From the NCBI RefSeq assembly GCF_000724625.1, contig NZ_CP007139.1, positions 3,224,001 through 3,288,000 of the forward strand: a stretch of DNA of 64,000 bases, written 5' to 3'. Positions 7,831 to 15,786 of this stretch are shown here, in pieces. The notes under the pieces are model-generated. The model had not been told where the DNA came from. It did not search any database and saw only the letters and a list, made by a program, of their open reading frames with translations. Within the stretch, counting starts at the first letter, position 1. The number at the start of each line of letters is the position of its first letter. The stretch is from Fimbriimonas ginsengisoli Gsoil 348. Lineage in GTDB: Bacteria > Armatimonadota > Fimbriimonadia > Fimbriimonadales > Fimbriimonadaceae. The position numbers and the translations under genes are program-made.

Positions 7831-9309
7831 ATGCCCGCTTTTCGCGAAGGTCTTAGCTTCGACGACGTTCTTCTACTTCCTAAAGAAACTCAAGTTCTGC
7901 CGAGTGAGGTCGATCTTTCGACCCCTTTTCTTCCCGGCATCACCCTGAAAGTTCCGATCGTGTCCGCCCCGATGGACACCGTCACCGACGCCCGACTGGC
8001 TATCGCCATTGCCCGTGAGGGTGGAGTGGGCGTCCTGCATCGGAACATGACGATCGAGCAGCAGGCCTCCGCCGTGGATCGCGTGAAACGGTCCGAAAGC
8101 GGGGTCATCACCAAGCCGTTCAAGCTCGAGGCGGACAAAACGATCCAGGACGCCATGGATCTTATGGAGCGATTCCATATCTCCGGCGTACCGATCGTCT
8201 CCACCGACGGCCGCCTAGTGGGGATATTGACGAACCGGGATATCCGGTTCGAAACCGACTATTCCAAGCCGATCTCCTCGAGAATGACATCGAAGGGATT
8301 GATCACCGCCTCGGTGGGGACTACCCTCGAACAGGCCCAGGAAATGCTGGCCGAACATCGGATCGAGAAGCTGCCTCTGATCGACGATGAGGGTCAGTTA
8401 AAAGGTCTAATCACCATTAAAGATATCCTCAAAGTCGCACGTCATCCGCAGGCGACGAAGGATCGAAAGGGACGTTTGATCGTGGGCGCCGCAATCGGAT
8501 CGCTTCGTCAGTCCTATGAGCGCGCCAAGGCGCTTCATGACGCGGGCGCCGACTTCATTGTCATCGACGCCGCCCATGGCCACTCGGCCGGGGTGATGAA
8601 CTGCCTCAAGATGCTCAAGGAACGGTTGCCAGACCTTAAGGTAATCGCCGGCAATGTGGCGACCAAGGAGGGGGTTCGGGCGTTGGCTCAACTCGGGGCG
8701 GACGGTTTACGAATCGGCATCGGGGCGGGTTCTATCTGCACGACACGCGTCGTGGCGGGCGTCGGCGTTCCGCAGTTCACCTCCGTAATGGACTGCGCCG
8801 AGGAGGCGAACCGACTCGGGGTCCCGACCATTGCGGACGGCGGTATTCGATCTTCGGGCGACGTGGTCAAATGTTTGGCCGCCGGCGCAGGCTCGGTGAT
8901 GATGGGGAACATGTTCGCCGGGTGCGAAGAGAGCCCCGGCGAGGTCGAGATCTTCCGAAACCGCGCGTACAAGGTTTATCGCGGGATGGGAAGCGTGGGC
9001 GCGATGCGCCAAGGCTCTTCCGACCGATATATGCAGGTCAAGGAGGCGGGTGGTGTGATCGTTCCGGAAGGGGTCGAAGGCCGAGTGCCCTTCAAGGGCT
9101 CGCTTGCCGACACCATGAACCAGCTTGTCGGCGGCCTCCGGTCCGGCATGGGGTACGTGGGGGCGGAAAGTCTGGAAGAGTTAAGGAATCGCGCAGAATT
9201 CCTTAAGATTACGAACGCCGCCCTCCGCGAAAGCCACCCCCACGACGTCCAGATCACCAAGGAGCCACCGAACTACACTTCGCCTTACTCTACGTCCGAT
9301 AGCGAATAA
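7831..9309 (+). CDS. guaB: Inosine-5'-monophosphate dehydrogenase
   Basis: 492 residues; oxidises IMP to XMP with NAD+, the committed step of GMP synthesis. The TIM-barrel catalytic domain is split by two CBS domains (about 93-205). Visible motifs are FDDVLLLP at the N-terminus, the catalytic loop GIGAGSICTTR with Cys303, IADGGIRSSGD (IMP phosphate), and the flap segment SDRYMQ..GVEGRVPFKG. The ATG at 7831 is chosen because AAGGAG lies 6 nt upstream and the conserved FREGLSFDDVLLLP begins there; the open frame extends 17 codons further upstream without conservation. It is monocistronic in this window. Confidence 0.97.
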   Translation: MPAFREGLSFDDVLLLPKETQVLPSEVDLSTPFLPGITLKVPIVSAPMDTVTDARLAIAIAREGGVGVLHRNMTIEQQASAVDRVKRSESGVITKPFKLEADKTIQDAMDLMERFHISGVPIVSTDGRLVGILTNRDIRFETDYSKPISSRMTSKGLITASVGTTLEQAQEMLAEHRIEKLPLIDDEGQLKGLITIKDILKVARHPQATKDRKGRLIVGAAIGSLRQSYERAKALHDAGADFIVIDAAHGHSAGVMNCLKMLKERLPDLKVIAGNVATKEGVRALAQLGADGLRIGIGAGSICTTRVVAGVGVPQFTSVMDCAEEANRLGVPTIADGGIRSSGDVVKCLAAGAGSVMMGNMFAGCEESPGEVEIFRNRAYKVYRGMGSVGAMRQGSSDRYMQVKEAGGVIVPEGVEGRVPFKGSLADTMNQLVGGLRSGMGYVGAESLEELRNRAEFLKITNAALRESHPHDVQITKEPPNYTSPYSTSDSE

Positions 9310-9311
9310 CT

Positions 9312-9406
9312 CCGGAGCCCTCTCCCTGCTTCGGATGTATGTGCCGAACGAGGGAGGGGGGTTGGGGGTGAGGGAGTCCGGAAGGACCGCTGGCCTCCAG
9401 GCCGGC
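9312..9406. repeat. C/T-rich palindromic repeat plus short hairpin
   Basis: An inverted copy of the C/T-rich intergenic element (loop GGATGTATGTGCC) occupies 9312-9380. A separate short hairpin, GCTGGCCT-cc-AGGCCGGC, follows at 9389-9406. Both lie between the convergent guaB and mutY genes and could end both transcripts. Confidence 0.7.
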
Positions 9407-9445
9407 CGACGTAATACCCTCGCCGTTCCCGGAGAGCGAATCTAC

Positions 9446-10507
9446 TCACAGGACGTCGATCGCCATCTTGAGGACTCGCCTTTGCGGGTTTGGCATCGGT
9501 AGCGATGCCAGATCATCTGGACGGAACCACCGTAAGTCTGGTGACCTCGTCTCACATCGCACGAGGGAAACCTCGATCGTGATTCGATGGTGGGTCACCG
9601 AGTGCCGGATTTGGCCCAGGTGCTGAAGCCAGCCGGGGCCAACGAGCTCGCGGAGCTCGGGGATTTCGGCTTCTGCTAGTGCATCGGTTCTCGGGAACTC
9701 CCACATTCCCTGCCACCAGAGCCCTTCGGGAATCTGGCGCAGGCCCAACTCACCTTCGAAGGTTGGTACCCAGACCGCATGTTTCAGGCGCACGGCCTCC
9801 CGCTGGGCTTCTTTGGTGGGTAGTTCGTCTACCCGCCATGTTTGACGAGCGACGCACCGGCCTTCAAATGGACAAACTGTGCAATCGGGTTTAACAGGTT
9901 TGCAGACTGTAGCCCCGAGTTCCATGAGGGCTTGATTCCAGTCGCCGGGACGGGGCCGGTACAGCTCTCGCCTTGCCCAAGTCCACGCCGCTTTATGAAG
10001 CGAAGGCCCCGCGCTGGCGTCCCCGGCAAGGCGCGCGTAGACTCGCTCGACATTTCCATCGACGACCGGCGCCGGGTCCCCATGAGCTATCGAGGCGATT
10101 GCGCCAGCGGTGTACGGTCCGACCCCTGGCACCTCCAACCACCCGGTTGCAGTCGTCGGCGTTCCGTGCTCGGCCACCCAACGCGCGCCGGCGAGAAGCA
10201 ATCGGCAACGTCGGTAGTAGCCGAGCCCTTGCCAAAGGCTTAGCGCCTCCTGCTCATCGGATTCGGCAAGTGCTTGGATAGTGGGGAAGCGGGCTAGCCA
10301 TCGCTCCCAATAGGGAATGACGGTGGCGACCTGCGTTTGTTGGAGCATCACCTCGCTCACCCAGACCGCGTATGGGTCGCTGGTGCGCCGCCATGGAAGA
10401 TCACGGCGGTTCTGGTCGTACCACTTGAGCAGCGGGCCCCCGTTCGGTTGGTGGAGGGCGTCGTCGGATCGTGTGCTGCCAAGTCCCGGAGGAGCGGGCT
10501 TTGGCAT
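9446..10507 (-). CDS. mutY: A/G-specific adenine glycosylase
   Basis: 353 residues. Removes adenine mispaired with 8-oxoguanine in base-excision repair. The catalytic Glu52 sits in SEVMLQQTQ, the helix-hairpin-helix is LEVPGVGPYTAGA (124-136), the catalytic Asp150 follows in PAPVVDGNV, and the [4Fe-4S] ligands are C202, C209, C212 and C218 (C-X6-C-X2-C-X5-C). The C-terminal third resembles the MutT-like domain that reads 8-oxoG (GLWWQGMWEFPR). It starts 2 nt after the pyrF stop, so the two form an operon. Confidence 0.95.
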   Translation of the reverse strand: MPKPAPPGLGSTRSDDALHQPNGGPLLKWYDQNRRDLPWRRTSDPYAVWVSEVMLQQTQVATVIPYWERWLARFPTIQALAESDEQEALSLWQGLGYYRRCRLLLAGARWVAEHGTPTTATGWLEVPGVGPYTAGAIASIAHGDPAPVVDGNVERVYARLAGDASAGPSLHKAAWTWARRELYRPRPGDWNQALMELGATVCKPVKPDCTVCPFEGRCVARQTWRVDELPTKEAQREAVRLKHAVWVPTFEGELGLRQIPEGLWWQGMWEFPRTDALAEAEIPELRELVGPGWLQHLGQIRHSVTHHRITIEVSLVRCETRSPDLRWFRPDDLASLPMPNPQRRVLKMAIDVL

Positions 10508-10508
10508 G

Positions 10509-11219
10509 CTAGCGCGTCATGCCGAGCTGGGCCATCGTCTGCTCGATATCCGGGCTACTTGCGAGCGCGCGGCCGATCACGAGGTAGTCGGCCCCATCCG
10601 CCAACGCTTGGCCGGGATCTCCGACTCGCTTCTGGTCGTGGGTATCGCCCTGAGCGAGGCGGATGCCGGGGGTGACGATGACGCCACGCGGTCCGATCGC
10701 GGCGCGAATCGACTTGATTTCGTGGGCGGAGCAGACGACGCCGTCGAGCTCGTTCTCGATGGCCAGCTTGGAGAGCTGCACCATATGCTCCTCCAATTCT
10801 CGATTGATACCGAGGTGCTCGGTAAGGAAGTGTTGATCGAGGGAGGTCAGGACCGAGACTCCCACCAGTAGGGGGCGGGTTTCTTCGCCGAATGCTCTCG
10901 CCTGCTCGGCGGCGGCCGCCATCATGTGAGGTCCGCCGGTGATGTGCACCGTCATCATCCAGACGCCGTGTTTGGCGGCTTCGCGGACGGCGAGGGCAAC
11001 CGAGTTGGGGATGTCGTGAAACTTCAGGTCGAGAAAAATTCGGTCGGCGCCGGCGTCCCTTAGTCGTTCGACGACCTCCAAACCGTTTGGCAAGGTCAGG
11101 GCGTGGCCGATCTTAAAGGCTCCGACGTGGTCTTTCAGGCGCCGCACGGTGGCGATCGCTTCGTCGAGGTGCGGGGTATCGAGGGCGCAGATGATCTGTC
11201 GGTTCATCCTGCAAGTCAT
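10509..11219 (-). CDS. pyrF: Orotidine 5'-phosphate decarboxylase
   Basis: 236 residues, last step of UMP synthesis. The active-site array FLDLKFHDIPNSV supplies Asp64, Lys66 and Asp69 (the diagnostic D-x-K-x-x-D); FKIGHAL and VTPGIRLAQGD are the ligand-phosphate loops. The ATG at 11219 is used, with AAAGGG just upstream; an ATG at 11207 (MNRQIICALDTP) is an equally plausible start for the conserved part. It is the first gene of the pyrF-mutY pair; no other pyrimidine gene is nearby. Confidence 0.95.
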   Translation of the reverse strand: MTCRMNRQIICALDTPHLDEAIATVRRLKDHVGAFKIGHALTLPNGLEVVERLRDAGADRIFLDLKFHDIPNSVALAVREAAKHGVWMMTVHITGGPHMMAAAAEQARAFGEETRPLLVGVSVLTSLDQHFLTEHLGINRELEEHMVQLSKLAIENELDGVVCSAHEIKSIRAAIGPRGVIVTPGIRLAQGDTHDQKRVGDPGQALADGADYLVIGRALASSPDIEQTMAQLGMTR

Positions 11220-11299
11220 TTACCCTTTTCCTTTCCTCGCGGGTTGCGAGATGCGAATAACTCGACAAACGTCGCCTGTTTTGCCTGTGTTAAGAGTGT

Positions 11300-11305
11300 T
11301 AACGT
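11300..11305 (+). promoter_or_regulatory. Candidate -10 box of a leaderless gene
   Basis: TAACGT lies exactly 6 nt before the ATG at 11312; transcription would begin at or next to the start codon. Confidence 0.4.
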
Positions 11306-11311
11306 ACGAGC

Positions 11312-11491
11312 ATGACGGAGCTACCAAGGACGGTGCGCGCCCGCTCGGAGGCGCCGTGGACAAGGGAAGAGGAAGAGCTGCTCAAGCGGCGACTGGAGTC
11401 CGGTCGAACCGAGCGAGAACTGGCGCGATTACATGGACGCGAGTTGGAAACAATTCGCGCGATGATGCGAAAGATTGCCCCCGTTGAGTAA
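11312..11491 (+). CDS. 59-residue SANT/Myb-like helix-turn-helix protein
   Basis: A short ORF encoding MTELPRTVRARSEAPWTREE followed by EELLKRRLESGRTERELARL and a last helix ETIRAMMRKIAP. The W-T-x-E-E-E-E-L-L-x-R-R-L pattern and the spaced basic second and third helices resemble a single SANT/Myb or resolvase-type HTH, so DNA binding is likely. There is no partner gene. It converges with the nucleotidyltransferase gene, the stops being 3 nt apart. The reading frame is closed on both sides and has normal codon use, which supports a real gene despite its size. Confidence 0.6.
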   Translation: MTELPRTVRARSEAPWTREEEELLKRRLESGRTERELARLHGRELETIRAMMRKIAPVE

Positions 11492-11494
11492 TCG

Positions 11495-12031
11495 CTAGGT
11501 CTCTAACATCCTCAGGAAGAGTTCGAATTTCTCGCCTCCGCCCTCCCGGACGCACCAGGTTTGGACCAAGGCGAGATCTACTGAATGTAACTTGGCGACT
11601 TCCGCTGCTTGTCTGGCCGAGTTCAAGTCGTTCCAGTGAATTGCCGCGGCGAGGCGATCCCTGACGCAATCAGTGGCCGAGATTAGGTGAAGGATAACAC
11701 CCCCTTTGCGTCGTGTCTCCCATCTGACAACAACGTCATCGCCCACAGCGAGAGGTCCGTCGAGAAACTCAAGAGTGTAGGCGGTGTTCGGATGCCCATA
11801 GATCCCGCGGCTCTTCGTGGCAAAGAACCCGAGTGCAGCGATAGGAGATGCACTTGGAGCGGAGATCGCGAAAGGAAGGACGAAGTCCAAGTCGCGGGTT
11901 TGATGGGCATTGGGAGCGTAGATTGTAGCCGCCCCGCCCCCCGACAGGACCACCGTTACACCTGCCTTGTGCATCGCAGGGCAAACCTTGAATGCGATGT
12001 CTTCGACGGAATCCAGAGGCTCGATGGTCAT
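11495..12031 (-). CDS. AbiEii-like nucleotidyltransferase (candidate toxin)
   Basis: 178 residues. A nucleotidyltransferase core is visible: VVLSGGGAATIYAP (Gly-Gly at 31-33) followed by TRDLDFVLP with Asp47 and Asp49 forming the metal-binding D-x-D. The later SATDCVRDRLAAAIHWNDLNS segment matches the helical region seen in AbiEii/DUF6036-type proteins. Its ATG overlaps the stop of the winged-helix gene by 4 nt (ATGA), the usual layout of toxin-antitoxin operons. In known AbiE systems the toxin transfers nucleotides to tRNA; the substrate here is unknown. Lineage-specific divergence or a non-toxic role remains possible. Confidence 0.7.
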   Translation of the reverse strand: MTIEPLDSVEDIAFKVCPAMHKAGVTVVLSGGGAATIYAPNAHQTRDLDFVLPFAISAPSASPIAALGFFATKSRGIYGHPNTAYTLEFLDGPLAVGDDVVVRWETRRKGGVILHLISATDCVRDRLAAAIHWNDLNSARQAAEVAKLHSVDLALVQTWCVREGGGEKFELFLRMLET

Positions 12032-12366
12032 AGTGCTTTACCGGCACGCCGGGGGCGCCGGCGAAGCTCGGCGGTTTTTTCGACGAGCTCGGGACTTGCC
12101 AATGACATCTTGGTCAGGAGTGCCCCCAATTCCTGCTGGGCAAAGTAGCGGGGATTTAGTGAGACTCGCCTCTCCCGGCCCGTAACCACGCCAGAAACAA
12201 CGCCGACTTGCTCCAGAGAATCGAGCGTCTTCTGCACGTTGGATAAGCTTGTCCCAAGTAGACGGGATAGCTCAGCGGCATGGCTTTCTCCCAGGAGGGA
12301 AAGCAAAAGAAGGATGTTTGTACGGGTCCGGGTTCCGAATAGTCCGAATTTGCTCGTTAACTCCAT
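12028..12366 (-). CDS. Winged-helix regulator, candidate antitoxin
   Basis: 112 residues. The first 75 form an ArsR/MarR-like winged helix: TRTNILLLLSLLGESHAAEL, then a recognition helix LLGTSLSNVQKTLDSLEQVG and a wing VVTGRERRVSLNPRYF. The C-terminal tail is rich in Arg (ELRRRPRRAGKAL). It is translationally coupled to the nucleotidyltransferase. The start ATG (12364-12366) is 1 nt from a perfect 56-bp palindrome, so autorepression through that palindrome is the obvious hypothesis. A stand-alone regulator with an unrelated downstream gene is the alternative. Confidence 0.75.
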   Translation of the reverse strand: MELTSKFGLFGTRTRTNILLLLSLLGESHAAELSRLLGTSLSNVQKTLDSLEQVGVVSGVVTGRERRVSLNPRYFAQQELGALLTKMSLASPELVEKTAELRRRPRRAGKAL

Positions 12367-12367
12367 T

Positions 12368-12423
12368 CGAACATCATACCTCCAAGAGAGGTGATATCAC
12401 CTCTCTTGGAGGTATGATGTTCG
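12368..12423. promoter_or_regulatory. Perfect 56-bp palindrome before the winged-helix gene
   Basis: Two 28-nt arms meet at 12395/12396 with no spacer and no mismatch. The arms contain CATCATACCTCCAAGAGAGG and its complement. In the winged-helix mRNA the distal arm carries TTGGAGGT, the only good ribosome-binding sequence, so the RNA hairpin would hide it. It may be an operator for the winged-helix protein, a translational switch, or the end of the mcsB transcript that comes from the right. Confidence 0.9.
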
Positions 12424-12465
12424 TCTTAATTATCGCTCAATTCGACAACGACCCGACGGCCCCCG

Positions 12466-13488
12466 TCAAGCTCCCAGGGCGGCCCGCAAAGCGTCGGCGC
12501 GTTGGCGGGCGGCGTGTTCTTCGCCCATCGTTCCCCGGATATCGAGCGTGGTCAGGGCCGCGTCGGCGGCTCGGGGAGAAGATGGGAAGCCGGGGAGAGA
12601 CGAGACGCTGGCCCAGCGAATCCAGGCAAGCACCCGCAGGGCGTCTGCGAGAGACAACGAGCGGGAGGAGACGGCGAAGTCCCTCGCTTGGGTCGACTTC
12701 TCCGTCAGTGTCTCTCGCGGAACCAAGGTCCGGCTCTCGCGTTCTTCGCGAAGCAGATACTCGCATGCGCCGGCGAACTCGGTCTGGGCAAGTTCGAGGA
12801 CGCTAACCTGTACAAAGGCTCCGATCGCCCGACTCGATTCACCGAATAATCCTCGCACGGAAACCCCCATCGCACTGAGCGCGGTTAACACGGCGGGCAG
12901 CCGCTTGCTTTGGGCCAAGCCGATCAAATGGAACATCGCAGAGCGCCGCCGCCCGGAACCGCAGTTAAACGGGCTGGCGCTCAGGTAGCCGAACTCCGGT
13001 GAGAAAGAAAACGGAAGGCGGGACGAAAGGGCGTCGAGGCAAGCCCGAGCTTCGGCATCGGAAGCGGAAACCGACCACCCGGCGGAAAGGGATTGGATTC
13101 GAAGGTGGTCTTCCTCGTTCACCATCACGCTAAGCGACCGCCGGGCATCCACGAGCAGAGCTCGGCCCGGGAGGGTCCACTCAAAGTCCGGCGAAACGAG
13201 CCGGCAGGCCACGAGATGGTCGCGCTCCGCGTTCGTAAGACCTTTGAAGGTGTCCAGTGCCAGGTCGGCGTCGCGGGCCGCGTCCAATACTTGCCGCATC
13301 ACGTCCTGGAGTTCGCCGACGGTGGCACCGTTCGGAAAGCGATGCCCCACGAGGTTGCGCATTACCCGGGTGCGGGAGGACAAGACGACGTCGACGTGCG
13401 GTGCGTCGTCCGAAAGCCACGCCGGTCGCGGGGATGAGCCGAGAACCAATCGTTTCCAGGACTCGGGGTCCCGTTCGGCTTGCCGCAT
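12466..13488 (-). CDS. mcsB: McsB-like protein arginine kinase (divergent)
   Basis: 340 residues, phosphagen-kinase fold. Motifs in order: VDVVLSSRTRVMRNL, the catalytic-Glu loop MVNEEDHLRIQ, GYLSASPFNCGSGRRRSAMFHL and VRGLFGESSRAIGAFVQVS, which correspond to VLSSRxRLARN, NEEDHLRIQ, GYLTACPTNxGTG and VRGLYGEGSEA of McsB. McsB phosphorylates arginines on proteins and marks them for ClpCP. The cysteine of the CPTN motif is serine here and a cysteine appears three residues later. No mcsA, ctsR or clpC lies alongside, unlike in Firmicutes. The ATG is 7 nt after a TACCCT box. Confidence 0.85.
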   Translation of the reverse strand: MRQAERDPESWKRLVLGSSPRPAWLSDDAPHVDVVLSSRTRVMRNLVGHRFPNGATVGELQDVMRQVLDAARDADLALDTFKGLTNAERDHLVACRLVSPDFEWTLPGRALLVDARRSLSVMVNEEDHLRIQSLSAGWSVSASDAEARACLDALSSRLPFSFSPEFGYLSASPFNCGSGRRRSAMFHLIGLAQSKRLPAVLTALSAMGVSVRGLFGESSRAIGAFVQVSVLELAQTEFAGACEYLLREERESRTLVPRETLTEKSTQARDFAVSSRSLSLADALRVLAWIRWASVSSLPGFPSSPRAADAALTTLDIRGTMGEEHAARQRADALRAALGA

Positions 13489-13495
13489 TCCTCTA

Positions 13496-13501
13496 AGGGT
13501 A
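13496..13501 (-). promoter_or_regulatory. Candidate -10 box of mcsB
   Basis: TACCCT on the minus strand, 7 nt before the ATG at 13488; the short leader TAGAGGA also contains a weak ribosome site. Confidence 0.35.
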
Positions 13502-13532
13502 CCGGTTGAGGTTTGGAGACACGTCGCGGACG

Positions 13533-13538
13533 TACAAT
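13533..13538 (+). promoter_or_regulatory. Candidate -10 box of leaderless leuC
   Basis: TACAAT with AAGGTT (6 nt) between it and the ATG at 13545, leaving no room for a normal leader. Confidence 0.45.
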
Positions 13539-13544
13539 AAGGTT

Positions 13545-14930
13545 ATGCCTTCGACGCTTTTCGACAAGGTTTGGGACGCTCATCTCGTGGCCGAACTTCC
13601 TGGTGGTGGCGCGCTGCTCTACATCGACCGTCACCTGGTGCACGAAGTGACTTCGCCCCAAGCGTTCGATGGCCTTCGCGAAGCGGGTCGGCCGGTGCGG
13701 CGTCCGGATCTCACGTTTGCCACTGTCGATCACAACGTGCCGACCGATGGACGCCCGATCGACGAATCAAGCCTCAGCGGAAAGCAGCTCGCCGCGCTCG
13801 CTCGGAACTGCCTGGAGTTCGGAGTGCCGCTCTTCGGGTACGGCGAGGAGAAGCAGGGGATCGTACACGTGATCGGGCCGCAGCTCGGGATTACTCTTCC
13901 CGGACTCACCATCGTGTGCGGCGACAGCCACACAAGCACTCACGGGGCGTTCGGCGCGTTGGCGTTTGGCATCGGAACGACCGAGGTCGAGCACGTGCTG
14001 GCGACGCAAACGTTGCGAGCGAGCTCGAAACCGAAGTCACTGGGAATACGGATCGATGGCACGCTCGGCGAAGGGGTCAGCGCCAAGGATCTGATCCTCG
14101 CGATTATTCGCAAGCTGGGGGCGGGTGGGGCGACGGGTTACGTCGTCGAATATTTCGGACCGGCGATCGAGAAGTTGCCGATGAGCGGACGTCTTACGAT
14201 CTGCAATATGTCGATCGAGATGGGGGCCCGGGCGGGAATGATCGCGCCGGACGAAACCACCTTGGCTTACATCGCGGAGGGTGATCGGCCGTTCGCCCCC
14301 AAGGGGGAAGAGTTCGTGCGGATGGCGGCACATGCCCGTACGTTGCGCACCGACGACCCTACGGCGTTCGACCGTTTGGAGACGATCGACGTCGACGCCT
14401 TGAAACCTCAGGTCACGTGGGGAACGACCCCGGCGATGACGGTCGATATCGACCAACCGATTCCGGAGCCGCGCGATGCCGGCGAGGAGCGGGCGCTGAA
14501 GTACATGGGATTGAAGCCAGGCGTCTCGATGCGGGATCTTCCCGTGAATACCGTTTTCATTGGTTCATGTACCAATTCGAGGATCGAGGATCTGCGGGAA
14601 GCGGCCCGCGTGGTGCGCGGACATCACGTCGCGGCAGGGGTCCGGGCGATGGTGGTGCCGGGTTCCGAGGAAGTGAAGCGCCTGGCCGAGCGAGAAGGAC
14701 TGCGCGAGGTGTTTATCGAAGCCGGTTTCGAGTGGCACCGAGCCGGCTGCTCGATGTGCCTCGGGATGAACGGCGATATCCTTCGGCCCAACGAGCGAAG
14801 CGCCTCAACCTCGAACCGGCCCTACGAGGGTCGCCAGGGTCCGGGTTCGCGGACGCACCTGGTGTCGCCGGTCACGGCGGCGGCGACGGCCATCGCTGGC
14901 CATTTCGCCGATTCGAGAGACCTAAAGTAG
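13545..14930 (+). CDS. leuC: 3-isopropylmalate dehydratase large subunit
   Basis: 461 residues, aconitase family; isomerises 2-isopropylmalate to 3-isopropylmalate in leucine synthesis, with LeuD as partner. Cluster ligands C342 (FIGSCTNSR), C402 and C405 ([10 protein letters not shown]) are all present, with [20 protein letters not shown] and [12 protein letters not shown] as substrate motifs. No leuD follows: the next gene is on the opposite strand, so the small subunit must be elsewhere. Homoaconitase large subunit is the main alternative. The stop TAG belongs to a hairpin repeat (14927-14983). Confidence 0.93.
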   Translation: MPSTLFDKVWDAHLVAELPGGGALLYIDRHLVHEVTSPQAFDGLREAGRPVRRPDLTFATVDHNVPTDGRPIDESSLSGKQLAALARNCLEFGVPLFGYGEEKQGIVHVIGPQLGITLPGLTIVCGDSHTSTHGAFGALAFGIGTTEVEHVLATQTLRASSKPKSLGIRIDGTLGEGVSAKDLILAIIRKLGAGGATGYVVEYFGPAIEKLPMSGRLTICNMSIEMGARAGMIAPDETTLAYIAEGDRPFAPKGEEFVRMAAHARTLRTDDPTAFDRLETIDVDALKPQVTWGTTPAMTVDIDQPIPEPRDAGEERALKYMGLKPGVSMRDLPVNTVFIGSCTNSRIEDLREAARVVRGHHVAAGVRAMVVPGSEEVKRLAEREGLREVFIEAGFEWHRAGCSMCLGMNGDILRPNERSASTSNRPYEGRQGPGSRTHLVSPVTAAATAIAGHFADSRDLK

Positions 14931-14983
14931 CATCCGATCCCAGCCGATGAAGCGTTGGCTCATCGGCTGGGAGCCGATGCTAC
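14927..14983. repeat. Inverted-repeat hairpin element supplying both flanking stop codons
   Basis: Begins GTAGCATC and ends GATGCTAC. The right half is a perfect hairpin CATCGGCTgggAGCCGATG (14961-14979); the left half (14931-14949) is a degenerate copy. TAG at 14928-14930 stops leuC, and the complement CTA at 14980-14982 stops the class II aldolase on the other strand. Related elements are at 23627, 24403, 61545 and 63444. Confidence 0.85.
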
Positions 14984-15735
14984 GCTGAGCGCAGCTCCCA
15001 GAGCAGTTTCTGGCGGTAGTGCTCATCCGGGCGGTTGTGGATTCGGGCGACTTGATCGGCGGACATCGTGTGAATTGGGCGTCCAGTAGATAATGCTCCG
15101 AGCCAGGCTCGGGCGGCTTTGGCGGCCATTAGGGTTCCGCTTTCTACCTCTCGAGTGGACTTGCCCAAGACGATGAGGCCGTGGTTTTGCAGCCATATCG
15201 TCTTCGGTAGCGACCCGAGGCGTTGCGCGTATTCTACGACGGCGGTACGGATGCCGAGCGCGAGGGGGAGGCCCGGGTCGGCGTAGGGGACGTAACAGCT
15301 CTCCGGCCCGCAGAGGACGACTTCGTCCGGGAACAGTCGCTGGGACGCGATTTGCGGGGCGTCTTCTAGGCTTAGCAGCGAGATCAGCGGCGTGGGATGG
15401 GTGTGCCCCACGACATGGACATCCGGTAGCGACAGTAGGTAGGCGTGCATGAACGTCTCGACCGATGGGAGACGTTTCTCTGAGTCGGTGCAAGTCGCCA
15501 AAAGCGAGCGCACACCGGCATCGTCTAACTCCGGTCCATCGAAGGCGTCGAGGATCGGGCGGGATCGGACAAGGACGAATCCATCGGGGCCGATGCCGCA
15601 CATGGAGAAGCCGCTGGCCTTGACGTAGAACGTTTCGGCGTCTACGCGGGCGCTGGCGTTCCCTTCGGCGAGGATCGCAAGGTCGTGCTCGCGGGTTCCG
15701 AGGACACGGCTAAGGGCTACCAACTCATCGAGCAT
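14980..15735 (-). CDS. Class II aldolase/adducin family protein
   Basis: 251 residues. This family covers fuculose- and ribulose-phosphate aldolases, epimerases and relatives using a divalent metal. The metal ligands are visible in VGHTHPTP (two His) and in WLQNHGLIVLGKS (third His); the phosphate-binding N-terminus has ILAEGNASARVD. The acid residue position after FMHAYLL is not clear enough to separate aldolase from epimerase. It converges with leuC and ends inside the shared hairpin element. No sugar-kinase or isomerase neighbour indicates a substrate. Confidence 0.85.
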   Translation of the reverse strand: MLDELVALSRVLGTREHDLAILAEGNASARVDAETFYVKASGFSMCGIGPDGFVLVRSRPILDAFDGPELDDAGVRSLLATCTDSEKRLPSVETFMHAYLLSLPDVHVVGHTHPTPLISLLSLEDAPQIASQRLFPDEVVLCGPESCYVPYADPGLPLALGIRTAVVEYAQRLGSLPKTIWLQNHGLIVLGKSTREVESGTLMAAKAARAWLGALSTGRPIHTMSADQVARIHNRPDEHYRQKLLWELRSA

Positions 15736-15786
15736 TAGATTGTCGGCAATCTTAGCCCATCGATAGCGATAGAATGAGCCAACCCC

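Noticed and set aside
13545-14930. leuCD operon
   Set aside because: No small-subunit gene follows; the next gene is a convergent class II aldolase.
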